Source: Globisporangium splendens (lineage: Eukaryota > Oomycota > Peronosporomycetes > Pythiales > Pythiaceae). Taken from it: a stretch of DNA of 64,000 nt. Numbering within the stretch: the first letter of the stretch is position 1; each line of letters starts with the position of its first letter. Made by a program: the position numbers and the translations under genes. The notes under the pieces were generated by a model. The model saw nothing but the letters and a program-made list of their open reading frames with translations, ran no database searches and was not told the DNA's origin. Shown here one piece after another: positions 43,103 through 53,398 of this stretch. Location: assembly GCA_006386115.1 (NCBI GenBank), contig VFIW01000149.1:1-64000 (forward strand). Direction: 5' to 3'.

Positions 43103-45181
43103 ATGGGAATTGTCGAATCGCGCTCGATACACCTCATCGCGGGGTGTACAGTCGGCGTGATGCTCGTACCGCAGGAAATGTCGCTTGCAGCCATGATGGG
43201 CGTGCCGGCGCAGTACGGACTGTACTCGGCAGCGATCGCGCCACTCATTTACCCGATGTTTGGCTCGTCCAAGGCACTCTCAGTCGCTAATGCCGCCGAG
43301 GGGAGCTTGCTCGTCGGCGTGATGCTTCGGTCTACTGACCTCCGGTCTGCGGAAGAACGCATCGCGACGAGGATCCTCTTGACGTTCTTCACGGGTGTGG
43401 TCACGATTCTCGGGGGAGTCATTCACCAAGGTGGCGTCGTCAGCTTCTTTTCGCGGACCTCAATGCAAGGCTACGTGACCGGCACGTCGTTCCTGATCGT
43501 GCTTTCGCAGATCCCGCCATGGCTCGGCATTCGGCTGCCGTCGCCAAAACTGAACATTTTCACAGCAATCGATATCGTCGTGAGACTCGGAGAGACCAAT
43601 CTGAATTCGTTTTTGCTCGGGGTCTTCTCGCTTGTCGTCCTCGCTCTTTGCAAGTGGTGTCGTGGACACCTTCGACGCATTGCTGAAGCGAACAGCAAAC
43701 CTACGACCACCGGCAGCACTGAAGACTCGAGCAGTTCGCAGCACTCATTGGCTAGTGAAGAAGAAAGAAATGCGCTAGAACACGCCGAAGACGCTATTGA
43801 GGTTCAACTTCGCGATTCATTGGACACCAAGTCGGCACGATCCGCCACACGTCTTGATGGCAACGCACGTGCCGCAGTCACTCCAGTGCTATCAACTTCC
43901 GCCACGTCCAAGATCGACAAAGTGCACCTGATTCAGTCAGCTTCAAGCCTTCCACAGAGTTCCTCCGACAGCAGCACGTCTCGTCTGGAGAAGTATCTTG
44001 CAAACAAGCCGACACTCGCATTCCTATGCACACTCGTCTGCGACGCAGGCGCGCTGCTTGTGTGCGTCATTGGTATAGTCGTCGGAGCAGCCCTGGGAGA
44101 ATCGCAGCTGCAGCTCACCGGCGAAGTGCACCAGGGACTACCGGCACCCGTGTTTCCCCTCGCAGTCCTCGGCGACTTAATCCCATGGGACCGACTGCAG
44201 ACACTGATCACCAACTCCATGATGATCGCCGTCATGTTCTTCATGGCGAGCGTCGCGACCGGCAGCAAGCTCGCGGCTAAGGGTGGCTACGAGATCTCGC
44301 CCAACCAGGAGCTGCTCGGCATCAGGTTCGCGAACCTCGGCGCGTCCATCTTCCAGGGCATGCCGTCGAGCGCGGGCATGGCGCGGAGCGCACACACGCC
44401 GCTGGCGTCCATGTTTACCGCGGGGCTCGTCATCTTCACGATCCTGTTTCTCACCAAGCCGCTGTACTATCTGCCCCAGGCGCCACTGGCCGCGATCATC
44501 CTGCTCTCGGCGAGCGCGCTGGCCGACTTTGCCGAGCCCAAGTGGCTCCGCAAGGTGCGCCCCCACGAGTTCTACATCTGGGTCGCGGCGTTCGTCGGCA
44601 CGCTCTGCTTCGGTCTCATCTCGGGGCTCTTCGTCTCGCTCTTCGCGTTGCTCATCGAGATCATGATGCGCACCAAGAAGCCGCCGGTGTTCCTTCTCGG
44701 CCAGACAGCGAATGGAGAGTTCGCAAAACTTGAGATGCACGAACATGACGAAGACAGCGAACAACATCATGCAGTCCAGTCACTTCCGGACGTGCTGGTT
44801 GTGCGCATGGAGCAGGATCTCTACTTCGCGAACGCCAGCCACCTCATCCACGCGATCGAGCGGAACCTGAAGGCAGCCGCGGCACACGGCCGCATGCTCG
44901 GCGCCGTCACCGACGGCTCTCGCATGAACGACGTCGACGCCACGGCCATCCACATGCTCACGGAGTACTGCACCAAGCTGCGCGCGCGCGACCAGACGCT
45001 GCTGTTCGCGAACGTGCGAGTGGAGACCGAGACGTCGCTCATCGCGAGCGGCCTCGTCGCAGTGCAGGAGCAGGAGACGCAGGAGCACGATGGCACCAGC
45101 TGCAGTGACCGCCACCGCCCTTCGGCCAGCATTCCTGCTGTCGTTGCATGCCTTCGACAAGGGTGTTGCCATCCACACTGA
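43103..45181 (+). CDS. SulP-family sulfate permease with STAS domain
   Basis: 692 residues from the first ATG at 43103. It starts directly with the SulP signature in the first membrane helix (LIAGCTVGVMLVPQEMSLAAM then GLYSA...YPMFGSSKALSVA), has about ten further hydrophobic segments, an unusually long hydrophilic insertion at about residues 195-310 rich in Ser and acidic residues, the second transporter half (AKGGYEISPNQELLGIRFANL, MPSSAGMARSA) and a C-terminal STAS domain (VTDGSRMNDVDATAIHML). SulP proteins move sulfate or other anions. The N-terminal cytosolic part is shorter than usual, so an upstream exon may be missing. Pairing with the PAPS synthase fits sulfate uptake. Confidence 0.9.
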   Translation: MGIVESRSIHLIAGCTVGVMLVPQEMSLAAMMGVPAQYGLYSAAIAPLIYPMFGSSKALSVANAAEGSLLVGVMLRSTDLRSAEERIATRILLTFFTGVVTILGGVIHQGGVVSFFSRTSMQGYVTGTSFLIVLSQIPPWLGIRLPSPKLNIFTAIDIVVRLGETNLNSFLLGVFSLVVLALCKWCRGHLRRIAEANSKPTTTGSTEDSSSSQHSLASEEERNALEHAEDAIEVQLRDSLDTKSARSATRLDGNARAAVTPVLSTSATSKIDKVHLIQSASSLPQSSSDSSTSRLEKYLANKPTLAFLCTLVCDAGALLVCVIGIVVGAALGESQLQLTGEVHQGLPAPVFPLAVLGDLIPWDRLQTLITNSMMIAVMFFMASVATGSKLAAKGGYEISPNQELLGIRFANLGASIFQGMPSSAGMARSAHTPLASMFTAGLVIFTILFLTKPLYYLPQAPLAAIILLSASALADFAEPKWLRKVRPHEFYIWVAAFVGTLCFGLISGLFVSLFALLIEIMMRTKKPPVFLLGQTANGEFAKLEMHEHDEDSEQHHAVQSLPDVLVVRMEQDLYFANASHLIHAIERNLKAAAAHGRMLGAVTDGSRMNDVDATAIHMLTEYCTKLRARDQTLLFANVRVETETSLIASGLVAVQEQETQEHDGTSCSDRHRPSASIPAVVACLRQGCCHPH

Positions 45182-45845
45182 TGATATCCATGCATACTTG
45201 TCCGCAAAACCTCAATATCCGCAATTTTAACTCGCTCAAGTCCGATTTACACATAATGAAAACGTCTTGCACGACTTGGTAAGTCCGTGCCTTCCCAGCA
45301 CCTTCTGCTCACACCTCGTTATTATTCGCAATGCATCAACACTCGCAATGCCACCTTAACTCCTTTATAATAATCCTTTCACATCAACGTCGATAATTGT
45401 GAAATACGCATCATGCATTAAATCGTTGCATTTCAGTCAAGTCCGCATTCACGAGACCGGTCCACCTTTCTGAACCGCACTGGCGTCGGGCCCGACTTTG
45501 GAAGTTGCTGTTTCGGAGTCTCCACCCCATTCGAGAACGTGAGCTCATTCGCCCCCAGCAGGTGTGTGCATATGTTTGTGTGCGTGTGCGTGTGCAAGTG
45601 AGTATGTGGACGCAGGAGCAGCTCCGATGCCTGTGTGCGCATCGATCGTTGGGTGCTGGTGACACCGCACCGGCGTGTATGCCTGCGCGTCTATTTGGAG
45701 CAAACTCTTGCGATCTGTCGGGAGAATAGACGCTGTCCCAAGTGTATCTGCCGAGGCTGCAATGATCGTTCTAAAGGCTCCGGTTTTCTATATGATGTGG
45801 ATTCATTCAGACGATAGTACACTTTGTTACAAGGCGGAAGGAAAG
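45182..45845. other. Intergenic region
   Basis: Contains an alternating purine-pyrimidine stretch (GTGTGCGTGTGCGTGTGC near 45578-45598). TTCATTCAGACG at 45807-45818 is a weak initiator candidate for the SERF-like gene. No other gene seen. Confidence 0.45.
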
Positions 45846-46140
45846 ATGGCGCGTGGAAACCAGAGAGATGTTGACCGAGCGGTGAGTTGCGCATTATTAC
45901 AAGGACACTGCTTGCGTATGCGCCTAACGCCGAGGGTACTAAGCGATTGCAACCCTTGTTATTGCGATATAGAGAGCGCAAGCGCGCGCAACCAAGAACG
46001 CCAAGACCAGCGCCTCCAAGGGTGATCCGAACGCGCGTCGGGAGGCCGATGCCAAGGCTTTGCAGGAGAAGATCGCCAAGAAGGCGGCCATGAAGGCTGA
46101 GGGCGGCAGCCAACAGGCTCCTCCAGCGAAGAAGAAGTAA
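45846..46140 (+). CDS. SERF/4F5-family small basic protein, 2 exons, 67 residues
   Basis: Exon 1 is 45846-45881 (MARGNQRDVDRA) followed by a GTGAGT donor; the intron ends ..GATATAG; exon 2 is 45973-46140. The start MARGNQR is the hallmark of the SERF/4F5 family (MTRGNQRELAR in animals), and the rest is rich in Lys, Ala and Glu with a KKK end (KNAKTSASKG, ALQEKIAKKAAMKAE), as in that family. SERF proteins are small disordered RNA/amyloid-interacting proteins. Both exons are too short to stand out as open reading frames, so the gene is easy to miss. Confidence 0.85.
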
Positions 46141-46850
46141 ATTGCAAGGAGAGTATAAAGCGCAGTAGATGAATGAACGACCAGCAACACCAACCACCGT
46201 GGCGATGACGAAGCAAAGGGAGCAAAACCACAGACGCGCAGTGACGCTGCCGCAGGGAGAACCCAATGCGATTTCCAGTCCTCTGTTGTCGGACACATGC
46301 CTCTAACATTTTTGCCATGGTTTCCGTAGATGTTGCTAAACTTAGTAACACTGTAGAAGCCTGGAAGAAGGAAGAATCATCCAATGTTGGAGAATGCCTT
46401 GCTTGGAAGAAGAACATGAGACGCAGGCGCAACTCACTTGACCAAGCCAACTTCGCAGGCAGCGCGTCATGATGCAAATCCAGTGATGTTTGGCTCACTT
46501 TGGAGCCAGATTCTAGCCATTTCGCACACACTCAAACGCCAATTTTGTTACACTCGTCATATATTTCCAGGAATCGCTGGGATACTTGAGTTCACAATTA
46601 ACAAAATGTAGTACACCAACCTTCAGCTTTGATCAGTATTCAAGGGAATCCATGCTGGATAAATCCGTATTAGAGGAGATTGATCCTCAATAGGAATCTA
46701 CTTATTTTAGGAGATTGTTTTACACTTCCTGAAGAACGTCAGAACGCTAGTGTGGTGACCATCAAGCATTCCACCATCTACGCTCCTTCAAGCGCAAGAA
46801 CGGTTGGCAAGGATAATGGCGCTGTTCGATTATTCACTCGGTCTTCCTAT
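46141..46850. other. Intergenic region
   Basis: Convergent 3' flanks of the SERF-like (plus) and EF-hand (minus) genes. Nothing else recognised. Confidence 0.5.
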
Positions 46851-47494
46851 TCACGACTGCAGCATCTTGCGAAAGTCCGAGACGTTGATGTGGCCGTCGC
46901 CGTCGGCGCACGAGATCAGGATGTCCAGGTCTTCCTCTGTGAGCGCACCGTGCCCGAGCCGCTCAAAGACGTACCGCAGCATCTCGCGGGAGATGAAGCC
47001 CGTCTCGTCCGGGTCGTACGCCTTGAACGCCTCGGCCACCGGGTCAAAGTTCTTGACCTCGTTTGTGAGCAGCAGCGTGTTGAGGTACTCCTCCGTGAGC
47101 TCCGTCTCGTCGTTGAGCAGGAGCTTGGCGTCCTTGATGCTCACGCTGTCGTAGAAGATGCTTAGGCGGGCGCGCAGGTTCTCGAGCGTCACGCGCTGCT
47201 TCTTATCGACGTCAAGGAATTGGAACGCCGCGTGGATCTGCTCCGGGGTCGCGAGCACGCCACCGAATTCCTGTGTAGACGCAAAGCATGAAGAGAGATC
47301 AGCACTATGACAGCAATTGCATCCACGAGCAGCGCTAGAAGAAATGCATAACGCACACTTTGCGGCACTTGATCGACAGGCAGGTCGTCGCTCTCGACGC
47401 GGTCACTGGCAGCAGCCACTACGACCTCGAAACCGTGGCGTCGAAGCTCCGTGGGGCTCTTGGGGACTGCGACACTAGCGCGTGCGTTCATCAT
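46851..47494 (-). CDS. EF-hand calcium-binding protein (calmodulin-like), 2 exons
   Basis: Exon 1 is 47494-47357 (46 residues, donor GTGCGT), intron 86 bp ending CTACACAG, exon 2 47270-46851; 185 residues in all. Exon 2 has EF-hand loops DVDKKQRVTLEN (degenerate), DPDETGFISREM and DGDGHINVSDF, the latter two with the usual acidic 1, 3 and 5 positions, spaced as in calmodulin/centrin-like proteins (FKAYDPDETGFI, LISCADGDGHI). Exon 1 encodes a basic then neutral N-terminal extension (MMNARASVAVPKSPTELRR) not typical of calmodulin. It likely acts as a calcium sensor; the partner is unknown. An inverted copy of its 5' end sits at 25396-25692. Confidence 0.88.
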
Positions 47495-47792
47495 TTACTT
47501 CGCGACTTCAATGTCTTAGCAAACAAACAATCCTCGATTCATCCAAGAGAATGAAAGTCACAGGGTTGAAGACAACAAGGTGCCCAGCCTAGACAAGTAG
47601 CTGCACGACTCGAAATGGCTTCCAAGCAGCGGTTTCACCCAAAGTGAGAATGAAAATAGCGCCAAAGCCACCGAAGACTGAATTGTGTTGTGTGTTTGCA
47701 TTACGTAGAAAACGACAGTCATGTGTGGTTCCTAGACACAAAAGCTTGCGACCTCAAGCTATCAAGAATGCAATTTGGCCAACACTTGAGCC

Positions 47793-49334
47793 TTATGGGG
47801 AGACGGCAACGTACTTCTGACGCGGCGGGTTCAACGGTGCGGCCGTCGCCTTCTTGGTCGCGGTTGCAGCCGCCGCAGCCTTGACGAGCGCGTCCACTTT
47901 TTCCTGCACACGCTGGCCGTAATGCGGATCCACCTTGAGAAAGTTGGTGATCGCGCGGTCCTGGACGGGCTTCGAAGCCTTGGACAGCGTGCCCGCGATG
48001 TTGGACGTGAGCCGCTCGCGCGCGTCGGCGTCGAGCGTCTTGCGGTAGAAATCGCTGACCTGGCTGAAGTTGTCGTCGTCCTTGGTGCTGTACTTGGTCA
48101 CGACGGCGTGGTCACCCGAGTACGTGTGGAAGGCGTGCTGCGTGGATTCCTGAGGCGCGGCTGGGTCGGTGCTGTTTGGGAACCAGTTGGACAAACCGCC
48201 CATGTTGCCGTTTACGGTCGCAAAGCCGTCGCGCTGGTACGTGCGCACCTCACAGCGTGGCTTGTTCACGGGAATCTGCTGGTAGTTGACGCCGAGACGG
48301 TACCGTTGCGTGTCTGGGTACGAGAACAAGCGGCCCTGGAGCATCTTGTCTGGCGACGTCTCGATGCCAGGCACGAGGTGCGACGGCGAGAACGCGATCT
48401 GCTCGATCTCGGCAAAGTAGTTTTCCGGGTTTCGGTTCAGCACGAGGCGGCCGACTTCGATCAGCGGGTACTGGGCATGGGACCAGACCTTGGTCACGTC
48501 GAACGGGTTGAACTCGCACTCGTTGGCTTGTTCAGGCGTCATGACCTGGATGTACGCTGTCCAGGTGGGGAAGTCCTTGTTGGCGATGGCGTTGTACAAG
48601 TCCTCGGTGGCGTAGTCCGGGTTCGAGGCTGCGAGCTTCTCGGCTTCGTCGACTGGCAAGTTGCGGATGCCCTGGTCCGTCTTGAAGTGGTACTTGACAT
48701 AAGTGATCTCGCCTTGTGCATTCACGTTCGTGAACGTGTGGCTGCCGTAGCCGTTCATGAAGCGGTATCCATCGGGTATGCCTCGGTCCGAGAACAGGAA
48801 CGACATCTGGTGCGTGGTCTCAGGTCGCAGCGAGAAGAAGTCCCACATCATGTCGTCGTCCTTCAAGTGCGTGGCTGGGTGGCGCTTCTGCGTGTGGATG
48901 AAACTTGGGAACAGGATCGGGTCGCGAATGAAGAAGATCGGCGTGTTGTTGCCTACGAGATCCCAGTTGCCTTCTTCCGTGTAGAACTTGATGGCAAAGC
49001 CACGTGGGTCACGCGCAGTGTCAGCGGATCCAGATTCACCACCGACGGTCGAGAAACGAATGCCGATCGGGGTGCGTTTGCCGACTTGGCCGAACAACTT
49101 GGCCTTGCAGTACTTGGTGATGTCGCTGTGCGTGACTTCGAAGTACCCAAAGGCACCGGCACCCTTGGCGTGCACGACGCGCTCGGGGATGCGTTCGCGG
49201 TCAAAGTGCGCCAAGTGGTCGATTAGCGCAAAGTCCTGGAGCGCGATGGGGCCACGTGGACCTGCTGTGGTGGACGCCGTGAGTGCGTTTGGCGGCAATG
49301 GCGCACCGTTACTGGCCGTCGCGAAATTGGTCAT
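47793..49334 (-). CDS. Catalase (heme, monofunctional)
   Basis: 513 residues from the ATG at 49334 ([10 protein letters not shown]); the open frame extends upstream only through TTG, and an initiator lies at 49382-49398. Conserved features: [19 protein letters not shown] with the catalytic histidine, the distal Asn region [29 protein letters not shown], and the proximal heme-tyrosine motif [14 protein letters not shown]. Length and motif order fit a small-subunit clade 3-type catalase that breaks down hydrogen peroxide. The C-terminus (YVAVSP) is not a clear peroxisomal signal. A second, broken catalase C-terminus lies at 51.1 kb on the other strand. Confidence 0.97.
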   Translation of the reverse strand: MTNFATASNGAPLPPNALTASTTAGPRGPIALQDFALIDHLAHFDRERIPERVVHAKGAGAFGYFEVTHSDITKYCKAKLFGQVGKRTPIGIRFSTVGGESGSADTARDPRGFAIKFYTEEGNWDLVGNNTPIFFIRDPILFPSFIHTQKRHPATHLKDDDMMWDFFSLRPETTHQMSFLFSDRGIPDGYRFMNGYGSHTFTNVNAQGEITYVKYHFKTDQGIRNLPVDEAEKLAASNPDYATEDLYNAIANKDFPTWTAYIQVMTPEQANECEFNPFDVTKVWSHAQYPLIEVGRLVLNRNPENYFAEIEQIAFSPSHLVPGIETSPDKMLQGRLFSYPDTQRYRLGVNYQQIPVNKPRCEVRTYQRDGFATVNGNMGGLSNWFPNSTDPAAPQESTQHAFHTYSGDHAVVTKYSTKDDDNFSQVSDFYRKTLDADARERLTSNIAGTLSKASKPVQDRAITNFLKVDPHYGQRVQEKVDALVKAAAAATATKKATAAPLNPPRQKYVAVSP

Positions 49335-49381
49335 GGCAGCTTGAGCCTGGGTTGTGGTGGATGACGCTTGCTCAGCAGAAA

Positions 49382-49398
49382 GAAAATGGAAGAATGAA
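49382..49398 (-). promoter_or_regulatory. Oomycete initiator of the catalase gene
   Basis: Minus strand TTCATTCTTCCATTTTC, an almost ideal match to the oomycete Inr/FPR consensus, about 50-65 bases before the ATG. Confidence 0.75.
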
Positions 49399-50123
49399 GT
49401 CAACGTGGCGGCGCTTCTTGAGATTGGGCACGTGAGATTTCACCTGAGCGCACTCCCTTGCAGTTCCGGAGGTACGACAAGGGATGGAATGGGACCTTGA
49501 AGCTATGGATGCTAAAAGAAGAGAGCGAATCGATGTTGAAGGTGCTCGGGTGGATCTCACTTCTCTCACTCTTGGGCTCAGCATACCAGGGAATCCGTTT
49601 TCTGAATGCGGTAATCATTGCATGGAGTGCGCTGCGAGTGGCTACGACTTTCAGCTTTCAGCTTTTCATTCCTCGTAAACATCCCTAGCTCCCTAGACCA
49701 CCCTCGTCGTACCTACCGACCCGTACGTCAGTCAGTTGTACACAGAGAGAGAGAGAGAGATAGAATGAGCAACTGCAACGAGAGACACAGATGCCCTCCA
49801 TCCCCCTTTCTCCACTGTGCTGCTCAAAAGGCAATTAGGTCGGACGTTGTCGTACCCCCAAGAAGAGCGTCGTTGAAAGATACAAGAAGATTGAGAGTGA
49901 TGGTCCGATGGGCATCAACTAAGTGCTCATGACTGAATGTCGGAATCGACAATCAGCGTACTTAGTGTAATTTGGTGGACGTTCATTGGACGAAACCATT
50001 CAATCGATGCGTACTTAGTGGAGATGTCACACCTACTTGCAAAATGGCTACATTCTGGAACGACAATGGACGGACGACATGGGAGCTTTTCTCATCTGAA
50101 TAGAGCTATTGTCTCCACCACTT

Positions 50124-50160
50124 CACGGTCAATATCACATTCTCCTCTGTCACAGCCAAA
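50124..50160 (+). repeat. Inverted repeat arm (left)
   Basis: Core TATCACATTCTCCTCTGTC recurs inverted at 50625-50662. Weaker similarity extends outward on both sides. Confidence 0.6.
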
Positions 50161-50624
50161 CACCTTCACACTAATGTCCTATCACCTCTATAATGTAGTG
50201 CTGTGCCAAGTATCAGCTACACCAAATTATTGTTCAACAAGACGGAACACGAATCAAAGCGAGTACTGGACTCTACTGTACGCGCGAGGGATCATAATTG
50301 GCGGCAGTGTGGTCGCCCACAATGGCGTTGAGACGCACAATTCGTGGGAATGGATCTCTGCTTCTCATGCTCCAGACAAGGGATCGTTTTTGAATTGCCG
50401 ACTCTTGTGCCGTGCCGCAACTGCTCAAACCACGTTGTTGCTGCACTCCAAGCTCAATACTAGCGGGTGTATTCGGCAAAGAAAACGTGGCAGCAGGTCA
50501 GCACCAGTGAATGATCAACACTAAGCAATGCAATCGGTCTATATTCTGTGTGAAGCAGAATTATGCTCTGTATGAAGTTTGCAAGTATGCTATATCGTAG
50601 GTTGTTTGGCTCAGATTGTCCTGG

Positions 50625-50662
50625 TTTTGCATGCGACAGAGGAGAATGTGATACTGATCGCG
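50625..50662 (-). repeat. Inverted repeat arm (right)
   Basis: Reverse complement partner of 50124-50160, with about 460 bp between the arms. It may be the ends of a small non-autonomous element. Confidence 0.6.
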
Positions 50663-51089
50663 AAATGGTGTGTTGCTTTCTACAAACTGGAGCGTTCACG
50701 AAAGCTCTACGCCTGCTGCCCTCGGAGGCAGGACATGGGACAAGAACGACAAGATACTAGACGCACGCGTCGTCTATTAGGTTTTCGACTTGTGTTGGTT
50801 CTCACATGTCATCATCTCAGTGTCGCAGACAGCATGCCTACTGACTGATATGAAATTCAGGATGTCCACTCTTGGCTGTTTACTGATCGCTGTACACTAT
50901 GTTATCTTCGTAAAAGGTAGCAATGTCAGGTGTTGGTCCATTGTGCACGGTCCACCATCTTCATCTTAGCACGATGCGATATTGGGCTCTTTATCGGGGA
51001 CCAACTGTCACTGCAGCCATGATTCTTGAATTCGTTGAAGTTTTAGATATCCTTGCAACGGCAAGCTCACTGTTTTCTCATTTGCAGAA

Positions 51090-51391
51090 TTCGATGCGGC
51101 ATCGGCACTCCAGGTCGGCAAGTTCTACCGCAAGGTGCTGGATAGCGGTGCTCGGGATCGCTTGGCGACAAGCATCGCAAAACACTGTCCAATGCTTCGA
51201 AGCCCATCCAGGACCGCGCGATCGCGAATTTCCCCAAGGTCGACCCGGATTATGGCAAGCGTGTGCAGGAGAAAGTGGACGCGGAGCAGGCCGAGAAGGG
51301 CATGTCGAAAGTGTCCACCTCGGAGACGCGTCGCCATCCAGCCGAGCCTGTGAACCCGCCGCGCGAGGCACACACCCCCGTTGTCCCGTAG
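51090..51391 (+). pseudogene. Catalase C-terminal remnant
   Basis: Reads VGKFYRKVLDSGARDRLATSI, then after a 1-base frameshift KTLSNASKPIQDRAIANFPKV and [14 protein letters not shown], ending EPVNPPREAHTPVVP and a stop. These match, in order, the last ~90 residues of the catalase at 47.8-49.3 kb ([37 protein letters not shown]). No upstream catalase sequence is present, so it is a broken second copy lying in opposite orientation. Confidence 0.92.
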
Positions 51392-52100
51392 GCATAAGAG
51401 TTGAAGTACCGGCACTTGTGTTCCATGCTACGTGGGAACCAGACACCACCTTGTGTGATGGAGTTCCAAGCGTTTTATTTCTTTTGTGTCGTGGAGTGCA
51501 CTCGTCAAAAGTCACCAACAGAGCAATCATTCCGATCGTTCCTTAACCGGCAGAACGTATATAGTTTGAATGGTTTTGCAGTTGCCCGCCGCTTCTAATC
51601 CCCAGATACTTCAACACCGACGCGGACCCCTCTATGTGCTGCCGAGATGTATGCGATGTCCATCGGTCCTTCAAGCCTCTCTGTCTAGTGTGACAGCCAT
51701 CCATCTCATCGTGTCACGTTGCCTAATCAGGTGCACAACGTTTCACTGTTTGATTTCAAAGGTTTCGAACGGCATTGTTATACCGAAAATGTTGCTGGTC
51801 TTTCCAAATAGGTAATATATCGTAAATCGTATAGCACAGTATATGAAATTGTGGAGGTTGCCGTGCCGAGAAACTCTAACGATTTTGGACATAAACTGGG
51901 CACATGAGCCATTTGTTGACACGAGGTGGCATTCCTGTCAGATCTTTTCAGTCAGTGAGCACCCGTTGACCTCTCCTCCACGATCCATAAGAGACTCGTG
52001 TGTGCACAATACGCGTCCAGCATCGAGAGACGCGTGTGCCTAGCCACAGCTCGTGTGACATCCACATCGAGCCCTCTTCTTGGCAATCTAGCACTTGCCA
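51392..52100. other. Intergenic region
   Basis: Between the catalase remnant and the RNase T2 promoter. Nothing recognised. Confidence 0.5.
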
Positions 52101-52118
52101 CTCACTTTTCAAAATCCC
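52101..52118 (+). promoter_or_regulatory. Oomycete initiator of the RNase T2 gene
   Basis: CTCACTTTTCAAAATCCC fits the Inr/FPR pattern and lies 45-60 bases before the ATG at 52163. Confidence 0.7.
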
Positions 52119-52162
52119 ACCAGCGTCATCAACGAGAAGGTATTCAAAAGACACTCCCATAT

Positions 52163-53107
52163 ATGCTGCTCATCAAGTCTTCCATCGTCGTCGTCGCAGC
52201 ACTCGCCGCTGCTGAGTTCCAAGCCGTACATGCTGTGGACTACCTTGGTGGTTGGCTTGCCACGGCTCCAACCGAGCAGTGCGTCGACATTTGTGTCAAC
52301 TCCAAGGCCACCCCGACGTGTTTGACCTCGGACCCTGTATGCCTGGCCAAGCTGCAACGTCCTGGTGACTTCGACTACTTGCTCTTGGAGCAGATCTACA
52401 TTCCCCAATTCTGCCGCGATTTACTCGTCGGTGTCGACTCGACCATCTCGCACCAGAATGTGTCAGCGTACCCAAACGGCTTGACCTGCCAGCCGGACGT
52501 CGTCAAGAGTGAGCTCACGACCCACGGTCTCTGGCCGAACTATAACGACGGTTATGCCGGCTGCTGCAACGTCAGCGATACCATCGGCAACCACCCGTAC
52601 AACGCATTCGACTTTGCCGTCAACCAGGAGCCTCTGCTTGCGGAGATGAGCGAAAAGTGGATCGACCCAACGCAAAACAACGCGTATGAGACGCTTTGCC
52701 AGATCTACAACCACGAATTCCAAAAGCACGGCATCTGCTACTATGCCGCAGAAGACAATTGGGAGCAAAGTGCCGTGACGTACTTCCAAGCCACGTTGAA
52801 TGTTGCTGCCACTCTGGACTCGGCCACCAAGCAGATCAACGAGTGGGCGGCGTCTTCGGCTGCTGAGGCTCCCTCGCCAGCAGCGATTCGAATGTTGTAC
52901 TCGAAATACACACAAGTGCTCTGCTCGGCTGTCGACGGCGTGAACCAACTCTCGGCCATCCGTACTTGCTACACCAAGCCAGCCAACATCACGAGTGAAG
53001 GTCCCTTTGTGCAACAGGACTGCGCTCTTCCAACTGCGACGGCGACGTTTGCGCTGTGCTATGAGAGCGCACCAGTGTCTCTGGCAGCATACGTTGCCCC
53101 ACAGTAG
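52163..53107 (+). CDS. Secreted ribonuclease T2
   Basis: 314 residues from ATG 52163, chosen because it opens a clear signal peptide (MLLIKSSIVVVAALAAAEF, likely cut after AVHA). The two T2 active-site boxes are present: CAS1 THGLWPNY near residue 119 and CAS2 HEFQKHGIC near 184, both with the catalytic histidines and the Glu/Lys of CAS2. At least ten cysteines fit the usual disulfide pattern, and there are several N-glycosylation sequons (NVS, NIT). T2 enzymes cleave single-stranded RNA outside the cell or in acidic vacuoles. In an oomycete it could serve nutrient scavenging or host interaction; context does not decide. Confidence 0.95.
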   Translation: MLLIKSSIVVVAALAAAEFQAVHAVDYLGGWLATAPTEQCVDICVNSKATPTCLTSDPVCLAKLQRPGDFDYLLLEQIYIPQFCRDLLVGVDSTISHQNVSAYPNGLTCQPDVVKSELTTHGLWPNYNDGYAGCCNVSDTIGNHPYNAFDFAVNQEPLLAEMSEKWIDPTQNNAYETLCQIYNHEFQKHGICYYAAEDNWEQSAVTYFQATLNVAATLDSATKQINEWAASSAAEAPSPAAIRMLYSKYTQVLCSAVDGVNQLSAIRTCYTKPANITSEGPFVQQDCALPTATATFALCYESAPVSLAAYVAPQ

Positions 53108-53367
53108 ATGGCTCTCAGTTTGCGTATTACCAGGAGTTGTTGTTTGCCACTCAGTGCATGCATTCTGTTCGAACCGTTCTGCGAATGCACTTTCTCTGAT
53201 CACCCTAGACGGCGAATGGTGGTCGTCATAATTGTTCTTGACACTTTGTCTGCAATGCATTCTGCTCACTTCTCGACGACGTCCATTTTGCTGTTGATAT
53301 TTTGACAAACTGTCGAGAAATTGATGTCGCCATTGTGTGCACGTTTTTGACTGCTGGCTTGTCATGT

Positions 53368-53384
53368 CCATTGCTCCATTTTGC
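53368..53384 (+). promoter_or_regulatory. Oomycete initiator of the EngB-like gene
   Basis: TCCATTGCTCCATTTTG fits the Inr consensus and lies 15-31 bases before the ATG at 53399. Confidence 0.6.
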
Positions 53385-53398
53385 CCACATCCAGCAGC

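Larger units (their letters stand above)
49403..51084. other. Intergenic region, 1.7 kb
   Basis: No supported gene. Holds a GA microsatellite (about 49743-49761) and an inverted repeat pair (50124-50160 with 50625-50662). Confidence 0.5.

Noticed and set aside
47922..49226. Plus-strand open frame of 434 codons
   Set aside because: Antisense shadow of the catalase gene, caused by its GC-rich third codon positions.
49335..49403. Upstream extension of the catalase protein
   Set aside because: The extra residues begin at a TTG and overlap the initiator; the ATG at 49334 is preferred.
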